DNA of 64,000 nt from Neckera pumila (lineage: Eukaryota > Streptophyta > Bryopsida > Hypnales > Neckeraceae). Below are positions 54,746-64,000 of the stretch, piece after piece (the stretch's first letter is position 1; the number at the start of each line of letters is the position of its first letter). The DNA is taken from positions 13,020,001-13,084,000 of the forward strand of contig OZ018415.1 in the NCBI GenBank assembly GCA_963969595.1, in the 5' to 3' direction. The translations under genes and the position numbers were made by a program. The notes beneath the pieces were generated by a model, which made no database searches, had not been told where the DNA came from, and saw nothing but the letters and a program-made list of their open reading frames with translations.

Positions 54746-55583
54746 TTTTTTTCATTTTCTACAAACTCTTCTTTGTTTTGATTGCAGTTGTACGAAGCTA
54801 CTGCGAGCAGTACGTGGCATACATATTCTATATATTTTCTCTTGATAAACTTGAGACTCAGAGACTCCTGATTCTAACAGACAGTAATAAAATATCTCCA
54901 ATTCTCTTCCATGAATTTGAATGCTCCATGACTGTCTGACTCTCTTCGTTTTGAGTCTCGATTCGATTCAGAGGAGATGTAAAGGTCCACTGTACATGTG
55001 TTGAATTTTAGTGTGCGGTTGATTAGTCCAAACCCAAATTATTCCACGAATAATTGTAGATACGTACCATTGAATGGCGTTCCATATCCCTCTGTTGCAA
55101 ACACAAGCCAAAAGTAGGAGAAGGGAAAGCGTTCACGTTGTCTAAATCTCTGTGCTGCTGCAAAGTTCATCAAGAATTCAAAACAATAACATATGTACTA
55201 TAATTGCTACAGGCCTACAGTGAAACTACATTAGACAGGCATTCGTATTAACCGGAATTATACAGACAGTGAACGACAAGTAGCGCAATATGCTTGAAGT
55301 ACATTTTCAAAATTTTCAAAATAACTTTTATTCAAAAATATTAATGCAATTAATTAGTGAAAGACAACTTCTAATACAATTGCAATATTTTCAAGATTTC
55401 TTAGTAAGTAGAATGAGAGCTTTCATTGGAAGTTTATGGTAAGAATTTCACCAAGTGTAAAATTTTATTGATTGAAAAATGAGTAAATGACCGTAAATAC
55501 TCAACAAAGGGCATTGAACTGCCGCAAATTTGGATCAAAGCGTTCGAGAGCCTGCTCTTCAGAGACTAAGTTTTTTTTTATTT

Positions 55584-56312
55584 TAACCCTTCAAGGACAG
55601 TTTATGTCTGGGCTTGATCAAATTTCATTAGGTTTCTACATGAAAACACTCATTTCAAAATTTGGATATTTTTACATGTATTAATATGTGTATAAATTTT
55701 AATCTCATCTTTTCATAATTAAAAACATTGCATTGAATTTTATATGGTTTTTAAAATAAAATTTCTTTGTAAAAATCATTAAATTACAAAAATGATTTAA
55801 ATAGTAAGAAATTTTTAGAAAAATATGGAAATAATAGTACAAAACATCATGGTGTAATTGATGTACTCATTTGGCTCAAATCATGAGAAATTCAATAGAA
55901 AAAGTTCAAAAGTGGTGTATTTTGAGCTTTCAAGATGCTATGTTCAAAGTCTCACAGAAATTACAATTTTCACAATTTTGAAAAAATTCAGACGAGGTAA
56001 AAAGTAGATTATTGAACCTACATATCCCAAGTTAAGTTTAAAAACATCTGAAATTAAGAACAATATGAAAATTCAAGTTTTGACTTTATGGCGAATTTCA
56101 ATAAAATGACGCCATTCCAAAACTTTGGCACTTGTACAGTTCAGACCGGCCGTTCTGAAATCTATAGATAGTTTAGAATGGCCATTTTGAAATCTACACC
56201 TATCCTAGATGGCACGTCGTCAAAATGGCACACAGAATACCGCCATTTTAACGAAATTCCTCATCTTTCAAAATGCCAGTGGGGCTTGCAAGTCCTTTAA
56301 GGGTTGAAATCA
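55584..56312. mobile_element. TTAA-type element with a nested MITE
   Basis: The termini TTAACCCTTCAAGGAC and inverse GTCCTTTAAGGGTTGAA define about 730 bp. The right TTAA has changed to TTGA. A MITE (56,090-56,264) is inserted near its right end. The interior is AT-rich and non-coding. Confidence 0.5.
56090..56264 (+). mobile_element. MITE carrying two palindromes, one CpG-decayed
   Basis: It starts gaatttcaataaaatgacgc and ends accgccattttaacgaaatt. It holds ttcagaccggccgttctgaa (56,139-56,160) and tttagaatggccattttgaa (56,171-56,192), the second looking like the first after CG to TG/CA change. Confidence 0.65.
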
Positions 56313-56785
56313 GCTTTTGGCAGTAGGAAATTAACAATAAATTCTAGCTTTCTCGAGCCTCTCGACGTGATTTGATGACTGTCAAGCCTCAAGCCCACCG
56401 AGCTTTCATTGTCCGCCAATTTCACTCCATGCATGCAATATCTAATTTCTCAAGGAGATGTCGGAATTCAGGTTCGGTTTCACTGTATATTAATTCAAGA
56501 TGTGAATAAGGAATGTTTATAGGAAGTTTAAAATATGAATTTATTCAATTTAAATTACTAACAGTGATTAACTGATTACAAGTACAAAATGGTCCACCTC
56601 TCAAAACAGTTCAAGAATGTTCAAATTGGCTGAACATACAAATTAGATTCAAATAAAGAGTCTGTCCGATCTGGGTCCGCATGTCCCTCGGGGCAAACGT
56701 ACACTCCTGGAATGCTAGAAATAGATATTCAAATGGATAAAAGTATTGTAATTTCAAAATATTAAACTGCATGTTGAAAGTTGGG

Positions 56786-56855
56786 TTGACCTTGGTCCTC
56801 TGGGCGTACCTTTTCCTCATCCAGAAATTGTCCATGTGTTTCAAGAAGAAAAAAA
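56786..56855 (+). mobile_element. Very short LINE 3' fragment
   Basis: The sequence aaattgtccatgtgtttcaa followed by gaagaaaaaaaa is flanked by AAAGTTGGG at 56,777-56,785 and 56,856-56,864. It is the same tail family as 57,197-57,303 but in the plus orientation. Confidence 0.55.
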
Positions 56856-57097
56856 AAAGTTGGGATGTTTATGGGATTACGGGCGTCCAACCTGCTTGCT
56901 TGAAAAAGCTTGGTGGTATATTGCGTGGACCTTGCATTGCAAACCCAGCATGATGACCTCAAAGGCTCGAACAAACAGCCCGTGCGTTCTTTCCTTGGAA
57001 TTATGGGACTGACTGCTGCGCTGCAACTTTAGTAATTACCATTGACACCCAAACCTGAAAGGTCGTATTTATCAAATATAGCTACCGCACGAAACAA

Positions 57098-57189
57098 AGT
57101 TAAATACTGTGCATCCACTAACTAAAACGGAGGCAGATCGAAACATAGTTAATACTGTGCATCCACTAATAAAAACGGAGGCAGATCAT
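57098..57189 (+). repeat. Tandem duplication of about 45 bp
   Basis: The words actgtgcatccacta and aaaacggaggcagatc occur twice in a row with small differences. A LINE tail is inserted at the end of the second copy. Confidence 0.6.
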
Positions 57190-57196
57190 TTGACAT

Positions 57197-57303
57197 ATTT
57201 TTTTTTTCTTGAAACACATGAACAATTTCCATTGAAAGAGGAAACAGTACAAGGAGACCAAGGGAACAAGTCCGTGGCTGGCAGTGGCGGCAGTTTTTCA
57301 GAT
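57197..57303 (-). mobile_element. 5'-truncated LINE tail with a 14-bp target duplication
   Basis: The flanks are agatcatttgacat (57,183-57,196) and agatcatttaacat (57,304-57,317), one mismatch. The insert starts with a T run (the A tail on minus), then gaacaatttccattgaaaga. Confidence 0.6.
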
Positions 57304-57399
57304 AGATCATTTAACATTTCTCTCGATCCGAAAGCATGGTCCGTTGACTCCTTGCTGACCCGCTTGTTTCACATTGAGGAGCTAAACATACCATCTCCA

Positions 57400-58460
57400 A
57401 CTTAATACCAACAAATTAAATTTACCGCCCGTCACACCCACGTCAGGGCTAGTCTCACGAACTGCGATAGCTGCATCTCATCTCTCTCTTGTGGACCCCG
57501 GTCCAGATTTCCTCCTTGAGTGCCTGAAGTACTGAATCGAAAGCCTAGGGGAAAGCTTTTATCATTATGAAAAATTGACTTCAGTACAGTACACGGCGTG
57601 TTTGGAATGGGGGACCCCGATCAAATTATCTATCAGCAGGCAACTAGCTAAAACTTGAATCCCACGAGCAGTTCCGCCCCTTGCGAATTGCCAGGTAGCG
57701 AGCGTTGTAGTCGGTTGTATTACTTTTCTCGCCTTTGAAATGAAATGTTTCTATGTGTGCACCCAGGCATCTCCACGTACGTCCTTCAGTGAACTTCAGC
57801 TTCTCAGTTCGATTCGATTACAATTACTACAATTGAACGGTTTTATTTATGCAATTGGCATTCAAGAAAAAACTTTTAAATACATAGCTTCTATTCATAA
57901 AACTGTAAAAAAAAGAATTAAATGTGGTTGGTTCCAACAAACTTTGAAAAATCACAAAAAAATCCATTTTGGATGAGAATCTCTTGATCGTACTTGCAAA
58001 ATAATGACTTCTCTCAAACTTCTCAATATGTGAGTTGACAAATAACTTTTCTAAAGTACCTAGATGGATAGCAACTTTGCTTGGTATTAGACATGTTTAC
58101 CTTTTACCTTTTACCTTTTATGAACATAATGTAAGGTAACTTCATCTTAAATCGCACAGTTAAGTAATTCAACATGATTCAACATGGTTTGCACTATTAT
58201 ATTAAAAACTTTTTGTGGGGTTCTATTGGTAGTCAAAACAGGATTCTAGATTTTATTAGAATGCATTTTTTGGACACCAAGTGAATAAACTAAGAATTTT
58301 CAAAGTGCTAAGAATAGATGTATCTAAAAACAATCATAGAATCTTATAAATAGTGGGAGTACATTTTAGGCAAAAATCTGTAGTATGCATTGTGCAATTT
58401 TAGGAATATTGTGCAATTTTAGTTGTAATTACCCAAGAAAACTAATGTCTTGTACTTCTT
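57400..58460. other. Intergenic, no supported gene
   Basis: The region holds short ORFs only (for example 57,740-57,976, low complexity). A ttaccttt triplet repeat lies near 58,098-58,120. Confidence 0.35.
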
Positions 58461-58479
58461 CTACTGTTCACAACTGCCT

Positions 58480-59460
58480 AGCCTAAAAGCATCACCACGT
58501 AGGGCGCCAAGTGAAGCTAACCCAATGACTTGGCGCGTCAGGCCAAGTACTTTTTCCCATCACATGCACGCTGACTCGCCAAAAATGCCCGGCCACTTCA
58601 AGTTTTCAAGAGGGGACAGGCAAATGGAGAAGCCCTGGCGACCCTCGCTATGGGATTTGACTCCAATTTTTACCCTGACTTCAAGATACTGATGCCCCCA
58701 ACTAGCACTCAAATGTTATTAAAAGAATTTAATTGCCTTTACCACTCTTCCTCTGCCCCACACTTGAATTAATAAAAGTTGGTGAATCAAAATAAATTTC
58801 ATCTTAAAAAATCCGTTTGAGATTTTAAGTCTCCATTTAAAAGTTATGGACAAATTTCTACTATGCATTCCTACAAATGTAAAAAACAATTTCCTTCTAA
58901 TCCTCTTTTGAAATTTGTCCATAACTTTTTATTGAAGTCTTGAAATCACAAACGGATTTTTGGAGGTGAAATTCATCTTGATTTAACATCTTTTTTTAAT
59001 TCAAAGGTTTTTGAAAAAAGGTATTCTACTATGCCTAAATGAGGTCCAAAATTCCACTTTTAACACACTTCTTACTTTTGAATAAACTATGAGTGGTGGA
59101 GCTCCTACTACATCTAATTTACTTATCCCACATTGTTTGTTCTACCTCCTACCACCCCATGTGTATATAGTGAGCTTCTCTATTAGCTCAAAAATACAAA
59201 CTAAGTTGGAAATGCCTTTGGAACAATGTGGTCTAGTTCTCAATGAAGTAACTAAAAGAATTTTGAATTTAATTTTAAAAACCATCAAAATCTTTTTAAT
59301 TACATATCTGCCACCATTACATATTTGGTGCCCTTGTTTGGTGAGTCAAGCGTGGGGCAGAGGAGGAGTGGTAAAACCCCACTCTCCAAATCCACACGCC
59401 AAAGTTGCACTTGGCGCCCCTCCTTGGCGCGTCAAGAATGGGGATGCCCTAAGTCCCAAC
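58480..59460. mobile_element. Large inverted-repeat non-autonomous element
   Basis: Near the ends, agggcgccaagtg with ttggcgcgtca (about 58,500-58,540) is mirrored by cacttggcgcccc with ttggcgcgtca (about 59,410-59,435). An inner pair (58,734-58,766 and 59,345-59,378) shares the gtgtggggcagaggaagagt type of sequence in inverse orientation. A third hairpin sits around 58,790-58,980 (ttatggacaaattt and its inverse). An ORF at 59,089-59,499 lies inside but has no domain. Exact ends are not resolved. Confidence 0.5.
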
Positions 59461-59464
59461 GTAA

Positions 59465-60038
59465 GTACTAATTTTTTGAATCTGTGTGTCTTCATTTAAG
59501 TCTAATATTTTGTCTCATTTCTACAGTTCAACTATAGATAGCTACTATAAATATGGAATTAGCAGAGCCCGAAATTCCAATGAAGATTTCAATATTGTTG
59601 GAAGCTATGGATTCCTCTAGTCATGTTAGATCCACGGAAATCCACCTTTGTGATCAACCCTTAAAGGATGAATCGTGACCAAGAATATCATCCATTTTGG
59701 TATAGTATAAACTATTGGTTTAAGAAAATCCAAAAGCTATCATTGGAAGTAAAACTGTTGTAGAAGACCTCTCCTTTTCACACAAAAATTCAAAAAATGA
59801 ATAGTTGCACTTTTGTCCCACATAAGAAAATTCTTTGTCATTTCTTGGCTAAAAAATGGTTGAAGGTCTATAAATAAGTACGTGGTTTCTAGTTTCAGCT
59901 ATAGGTTAGTCAATATTGTTCTATGATATTTGTTGACTTTAGTATATGATCGCATTCATGCAAGTTACTTTGTAATTACCAATGATGGTTTGCATTGAAT
60001 CCAATTTTGGTATCATATAATTAGTGTTATCATATCCT
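59465..60038. other. AT-rich intergenic DNA
   Basis: No gene or clear repeat. The stretch 59,640-59,870 (aacccttaaaggatgaatcg, the cacaaaaattc phrase) has some likeness to 15,190-15,420. Confidence 0.3.
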
Positions 60039-60039
60039 A

Positions 60040-60938
60040 TAAACCCCGAAAGGCCCATTGACCTTACGTGGGCCAAAATGTAACTTTAGATAGGCTCATG
60101 CGGTTTCACTCATTTGTTATAATTTTTGCACTTTTTGTAAAGCTAAAATAACACATGAGCTTCTAGGAAGTATGATGCCCGGGAGAAAAATTAATGGCAC
60201 AATAAGCTGAAAACGGAGGTTGGCAAGTAATAAAAAAAAATCACAAAAAGTCAAAAGAAAAAATTCATTTTTTTCCTAGAATATTATATTTTGGTATACA
60301 TATGAAGCTTTGATTCATTCTATGTAGACTAGTGATGAGAAAGTTATGGGCAATCTTGTTTTTTGGGCAATCTAAGCATCTTCTTCTAAAAAAACTTACA
60401 AGATTCATTTTTTAATGCACTTTTTTACAATGATTCTTTAAAAAATAGTTTGACAGGGTTGATTATGCTTGCTAGAACAATTCTCAATGTTGGGTTTATT
60501 GTATTTCAAATCCATCTTAGAGCTATAAACAAAGTATTTTTTGTTCAATCTTACACCTACTTTTACATATTAGTTTTTTAAAGAATGAATATCAAGTGTA
60601 TTTTTTTAGAATTTTTTTGAGGCTTTTAATTCAATTCTTCAACATAAATTTTTTTTAGTTCAAAGTGTTTAGTACAAAAAAAATTCCACTAAAGTCATCT
60701 AAAATTGCAAGAATGCATTCAAAAAAAAATTTCCAACTTTGAATGCAAATATTTTCCAATCTGTAGGGCCAAACTTCATGAAATTTTTATTCCATAATTT
60801 GAGACAAGTCAATTACAAGATGATACAATTAAATTTTAAGAAAATATTTTTCTATTTTCTTGGGAGATTGCAATAGAAGTGGCAGTTTTGAATGGGTGTT
60901 TTTTGATAGACAAATGGCTTTGGGACTTCAAGGGTTAA
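60040..60938 (+). mobile_element. 930-bp TTAA element copy
   Basis: It starts AACCCCGAAAGGCCCATTG and ends TTTGGGACTTCAAGGG before TTAA (60,935-60,938). The left TTAA has become ATAA. The interior follows 47,823-48,748 closely. Confidence 0.5.
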
Positions 60939-60939
60939 A

Positions 60940-62600
60940 CTACATCTATAATTCAAACAAATGTGATTATATACATACCCTTACAAACAAGCATTTTGGA
61001 TTCAAAAAGAGTGTAGTGAAAAAAAGATTTTTGGTTGCTAAATACAAATTAAAGTAATTATAATAAAGGTATAATCAGATAAATATCTTCAAATCAATTC
61101 ATTAATGTGGATGCAATAACATTTTAAATTGCAACGTATAGATCATCTATGATTATAAAAGTAGTCTTGAGTCTTAGATTCATTGAAAAAATCCTATTAT
61201 GTTAAATGCAAAAGTCACAAATTCATATTGTACTAGAGACTATTTGAAGTCATTGGAAGGCCTTTTAGAGTAACTTCAAGCAAGGAGAATCTCATGAATT
61301 TTGAGGTATGCATACTTCTAACAAGGACTATTTGCGGATGGACAACCACTCGGACATCTCCATCTCATGTGCTATTGGTAGTTAGGCATGTGCTAGCTTT
61401 GCTTATGTGTCAATGCTGCTAGTACATGCTGCCAAAACTCCAGTCACGTCAAATTCAAACAATGAGTGAGTTAGCATTTGGATAGTATAAGTGGTATTTT
61501 TTTACCATCAATGCAACTAGCTATACTATTCATTGCTTATAATACATTTATTCAATTTAAAACAATTTATTTTTCTGGCGCCCGTACAAGGAACTCAAGC
61601 ACAAAGCCAATGTCAACTACAACGCTTCCAAAAAATAATTCTAGTTTACTGACATTACCAAGCACAATCTCAACCTCCAATTGTATGCATTCTACCTTTG
61701 TTGTTGTCCCAATCTTCCTCATTGGCCACACTCTCGGAAATTCTAATATAGTTGACAGTATGACAGCATGGCACCATTTGTAACATACTGAACAACACAA
61801 TTGTCACCATCCTTTCCTCCCAACCAACTACCCCGCAAGGGCCTTCTAGTGACCTCAAATGGTTTTCATATATATGCAAAACTTTAATTATAGTTGACTT
61901 AAAGTAAATACGTTGAAGTTGAAAGCAATATTTGTCTAGTATCCATTATTCCTAGCTAGTCATCAATCAATTCAAGAATTCAATTTTGAATAGAGTGACA
62001 ATTTTCACAATGCCATTTAGATTATATTACAAAGTTTCATATGTTTTAGAATGACCCGCTTTGCTCTATTCATAATACTATTTATTTTCTTTGAAGAGCA
62101 TGATTGACACCTCACAAGGGAGTTAGAAAAATTTACCGTATTGGTATTTCATCCATTACAATCTAGGTTTTTACTCCTAGCTAAATTTCTTAAATTGGCT
62201 AATCGATACAAATTATTGTATAGAACTAGTTGATCATTAGCATGAGCTGACATACTACTTAAGACTAATTGATTCACAAAGAACAATTGAATGAACTGAC
62301 CAACTAGGGCTTATTAATCCATAGGTACTAGCTTCAAGATTGTTGACATTTTAAACTTTACTTTAGATCTCTAGTCTACAGGTTGGGAGTTTGTAGACAA
62401 ATAGTCCAAAGACAAGTGAAAATTATTCTTGTACACTTGCGCCCATATTAGAGTTGTCTTTGTCTTGTGGCTCCTCAACTCCTCCAACTATGGCAATATG
62501 ACATGACAACAATCACAAAACTCTTAGAAGAGGTGAAATTAGAGATAGAAAATTTGCTTTTATAATGGACAAATCTACTAACTTTAGAATCCATAACATT
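60940..62600. other. AT-rich intergenic DNA, weak ORFs only
   Basis: ORFs on opposite strands overlap at 61,478-61,800. Neither has a recognised domain or good splice context, so no gene is called. Confidence 0.35.
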
Positions 62601-62809
62601 TTGTAACCCTAAAGCATGTTAATAAATAAAGCAAAAATAGACCCAATAGAACGAGGACAAAAGATGATAGACATGTCTACTTTAAAAGCTAAAATATAAC
62701 TTCCCATAGATTTAAGTACAAATTTTTTTGTCGTATACTTAGAAAGAGAGAGAGTGAGAGACACAAGAAACTTCAATTTTCTAAAGTATAATTTTTCATA
62801 TGGACATAC

Positions 62810-63058
62810 CTTTAACATGAGCCGGTTTAGTAGTATAGGCAATGCTCTAGTTGGATTCTCCTCTAATGCTGCCAAGAATTCTTGTGCATCATCTTTATAC
62901 AATTGTTGGATGCATCTTTTATGCACCGCTGACAAAAGCTCTTCCATAGGTGGCATTTGTCCTATATTTGGTTCTTGAAGCTTCAAGAGGAAATTAGTAA
63001 AGCTCTTTGCGGTCGCTTCCAATCTTTTGCTAAATATATCACCTTCATATTGGTCCGT
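62810..63058 (-). CDS. Candidate internal exon of an unrecognised gene
   Basis: On the minus strand a TTGTTGTCAG acceptor precedes 249 bp (83 codons, phase 0 at both ends), followed by an AAAG|GTATGT donor. The peptide runs TDQYEGDIFSKRLEATAKSF, includes GQMPPMEELLSAVHKRCIQQ and DDAQEFLAALEE, and ends LLNRLMLK. It is helical, charged and not low in complexity, unlike the AT-rich surroundings. I do not recognise the family. Neighbouring exons were not found with confidence; upstream ones could lie at higher coordinates or beyond the window. Confidence 0.4.
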
Positions 63059-63059
63059 C

Positions 63060-64000
63060 TGACAACAAACATTTTAATTGATAAGAAGGGATTACTAACT
63101 ATTTAAAATAATTCAAATTAATATACAATAAATTTATAAATAAATAAGGCAACCTAAAGACTTAGAACATTAAAGACTAGATTAATTGAAAAGACAAACT
63201 ACTTCACCAAACTCTTCTTATACCATCTTCTTATACTACATCAAATTAATATATTCACTACATAAAATAGTGAAATTAGGTTGCCCCACACTAATTTCTC
63301 ATATCTAACACTTTCAGACATGGTCAACTATAGTCTGGGACAACTTAATTTCACTATTTTGTGTAGATATCTTACTTGAATTTCTTGACCTTTTACAGTT
63401 TACACTAATTTACATAATTAATCAAAATAATAAATAAGGTTCTTTTGTAAGTACACTAAGTGTGTTATAAAATCAACATATACATTATTGATTGGGTCAT
63501 AACTTTTATAAGGAAAAAACGCTTTTATCCATTGCATATATATTAATGCTAGCCATTAATCATGATGGAAAGCCATCTTAGATATCAATGATATCCTTTT
63601 TTAATTAAAGGAGGGCTTTGCCGCCCTGCCCAAGTTGTTTTTTGGCTTTCACACCAGATATCAATGATAAAAGAATTTCTTCTCCTTATAAAAGTTTACG
63701 ACATACATAAGTTCATCCTTAATATATACAAAAGTATATAGGTGTGTGCCTATAATCCACATTGCCCCAAATGTAACATAAACAAAAAAAGAGCCACAAA
63801 AATTTAGGTAACAATTATCCAAGATGTCCACAGTTAAAGCAAAAAAATCTCTAAGAGCCTAATGTTGTTTATTAGTACACCAAGAGACAATTAATGCAAT
63901 TAATGTCTAAATAATGCATGCTAAAGTGCTTTGGAATTTCCTTTCAGTTGCCAACAATGGCAATAAGATTTAATTAAAACAAATTTATGTTTAGTAATAG
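63060..64000. other. AT-rich end of window
   Basis: No supported gene. The word gagggctttgccgccctgcc near 63,611 is a short GC-rich island in AT-rich DNA and may be an element end. Confidence 0.3.

Larger units (their letters stand above)
48930..55460 (+). repeat. Duplicated genomic block, right copy
   Basis: The longest copy. It aligns with 3,320-7,028, with the third copy from 53,525 on, and its end (55,265-55,460) with the start of the window. Insertions relative to the left copy: a LINE piece (49,185-49,446), a segment of about 885 bp (49,627-50,510), a foldback MITE (50,526-50,692) and a palindrome-bearing MITE (52,379-52,714). The region around the gene (about 51,230-52,378) is the most similar to the left copy. 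Confidence 0.8.

Noticed and set aside
61478..61800. Overlapping ORFs on both strands
   Set aside because: No domain and no splice sites of quality; neither strand is preferred.

Overview
The window looks like nuclear DNA of a streptophyte (land plant or close algal relative). The support is interstitial TTTAGGG telomere-type repeats (about 19.54 and 20.94 kb), a Ty1/copia LTR retrotransposon, GT-AG introns, long AT-rich intergenic DNA full of small inverted-repeat elements, and a DUF7869-like gene of a kind I associate mainly with non-flowering plants and animals. The species cannot be named from the sequence, and no prokaryotic or organellar gene set is present.

Layout. 0-3.2 kb: AT-rich DNA with inverted-repeat elements bounded by TTAA. 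3.3-7.0 kb: left copy of a duplicated block carrying a one-exon gene for a 129-aa secreted protein. 7.2-11.0 kb: a MITE end grown into a 16-bp minisatellite, then a minus-strand DUF7869-like gene with two amber interruptions. 11-15.9 kb: AT-rich, with element and LINE remnants. 15.9-17.5 kb: a 147-bp satellite with a four-unit (588-bp) higher-order repeat. 18-23.5 kb: AT-rich, decayed MITEs, telomere-like tracts. 23.6-33.8 kb: a GC-rich island with a plus-strand gene combining a ParB-like domain, a degenerate DNA-methyltransferase C-terminal half and a long acidic/coiled-coil tail, followed by an FCP1-type HAD phosphatase-like gene. 34.3-34.9 kb: a TTAA MITE. 36.1-43.9 kb: a third, gene-less copy of the duplicated block, split by a copia element (37.28-42.76 kb). 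44-48.7 kb: MITEs, a GC-rich minisatellite and interleaved inverted repeats. 48.9-55.5 kb: right copy of the duplicated block with the second secreted-protein gene. 55.6-64 kb: AT-rich, MITEs, LINE tails and one candidate spliced exon.

Two signals stand out. First, a CG-centred palindrome (core TTCAGAGCGGCCGCTCTGAA and variants) recurs about 20 times outside the satellite: in the introns and UTR of the ParB/methyltransferase gene, in frame inside its coding sequence, in related form in the 147-bp satellite, and inside MITEs at 52.4-52.6 and 56.1 kb. ParB-type proteins classically bind palindromes, so a link is worth testing, but it is inference. Second, the two secreted-protein genes are identical over both ends of the coding sequence and differ only in a central 114-bp block, where six of nine changed codons alter the protein and the right copy gains acidic residues.

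Most other content is decaying mobile DNA. The stop codons interrupting the GC-rich genes are all TAG, the pattern expected from C-to-T change at CAG (CHG) sites; the two in the copia reverse-transcriptase region are TGA at CGA (CpG) sites. Both fit methylation-driven decay in a plant.
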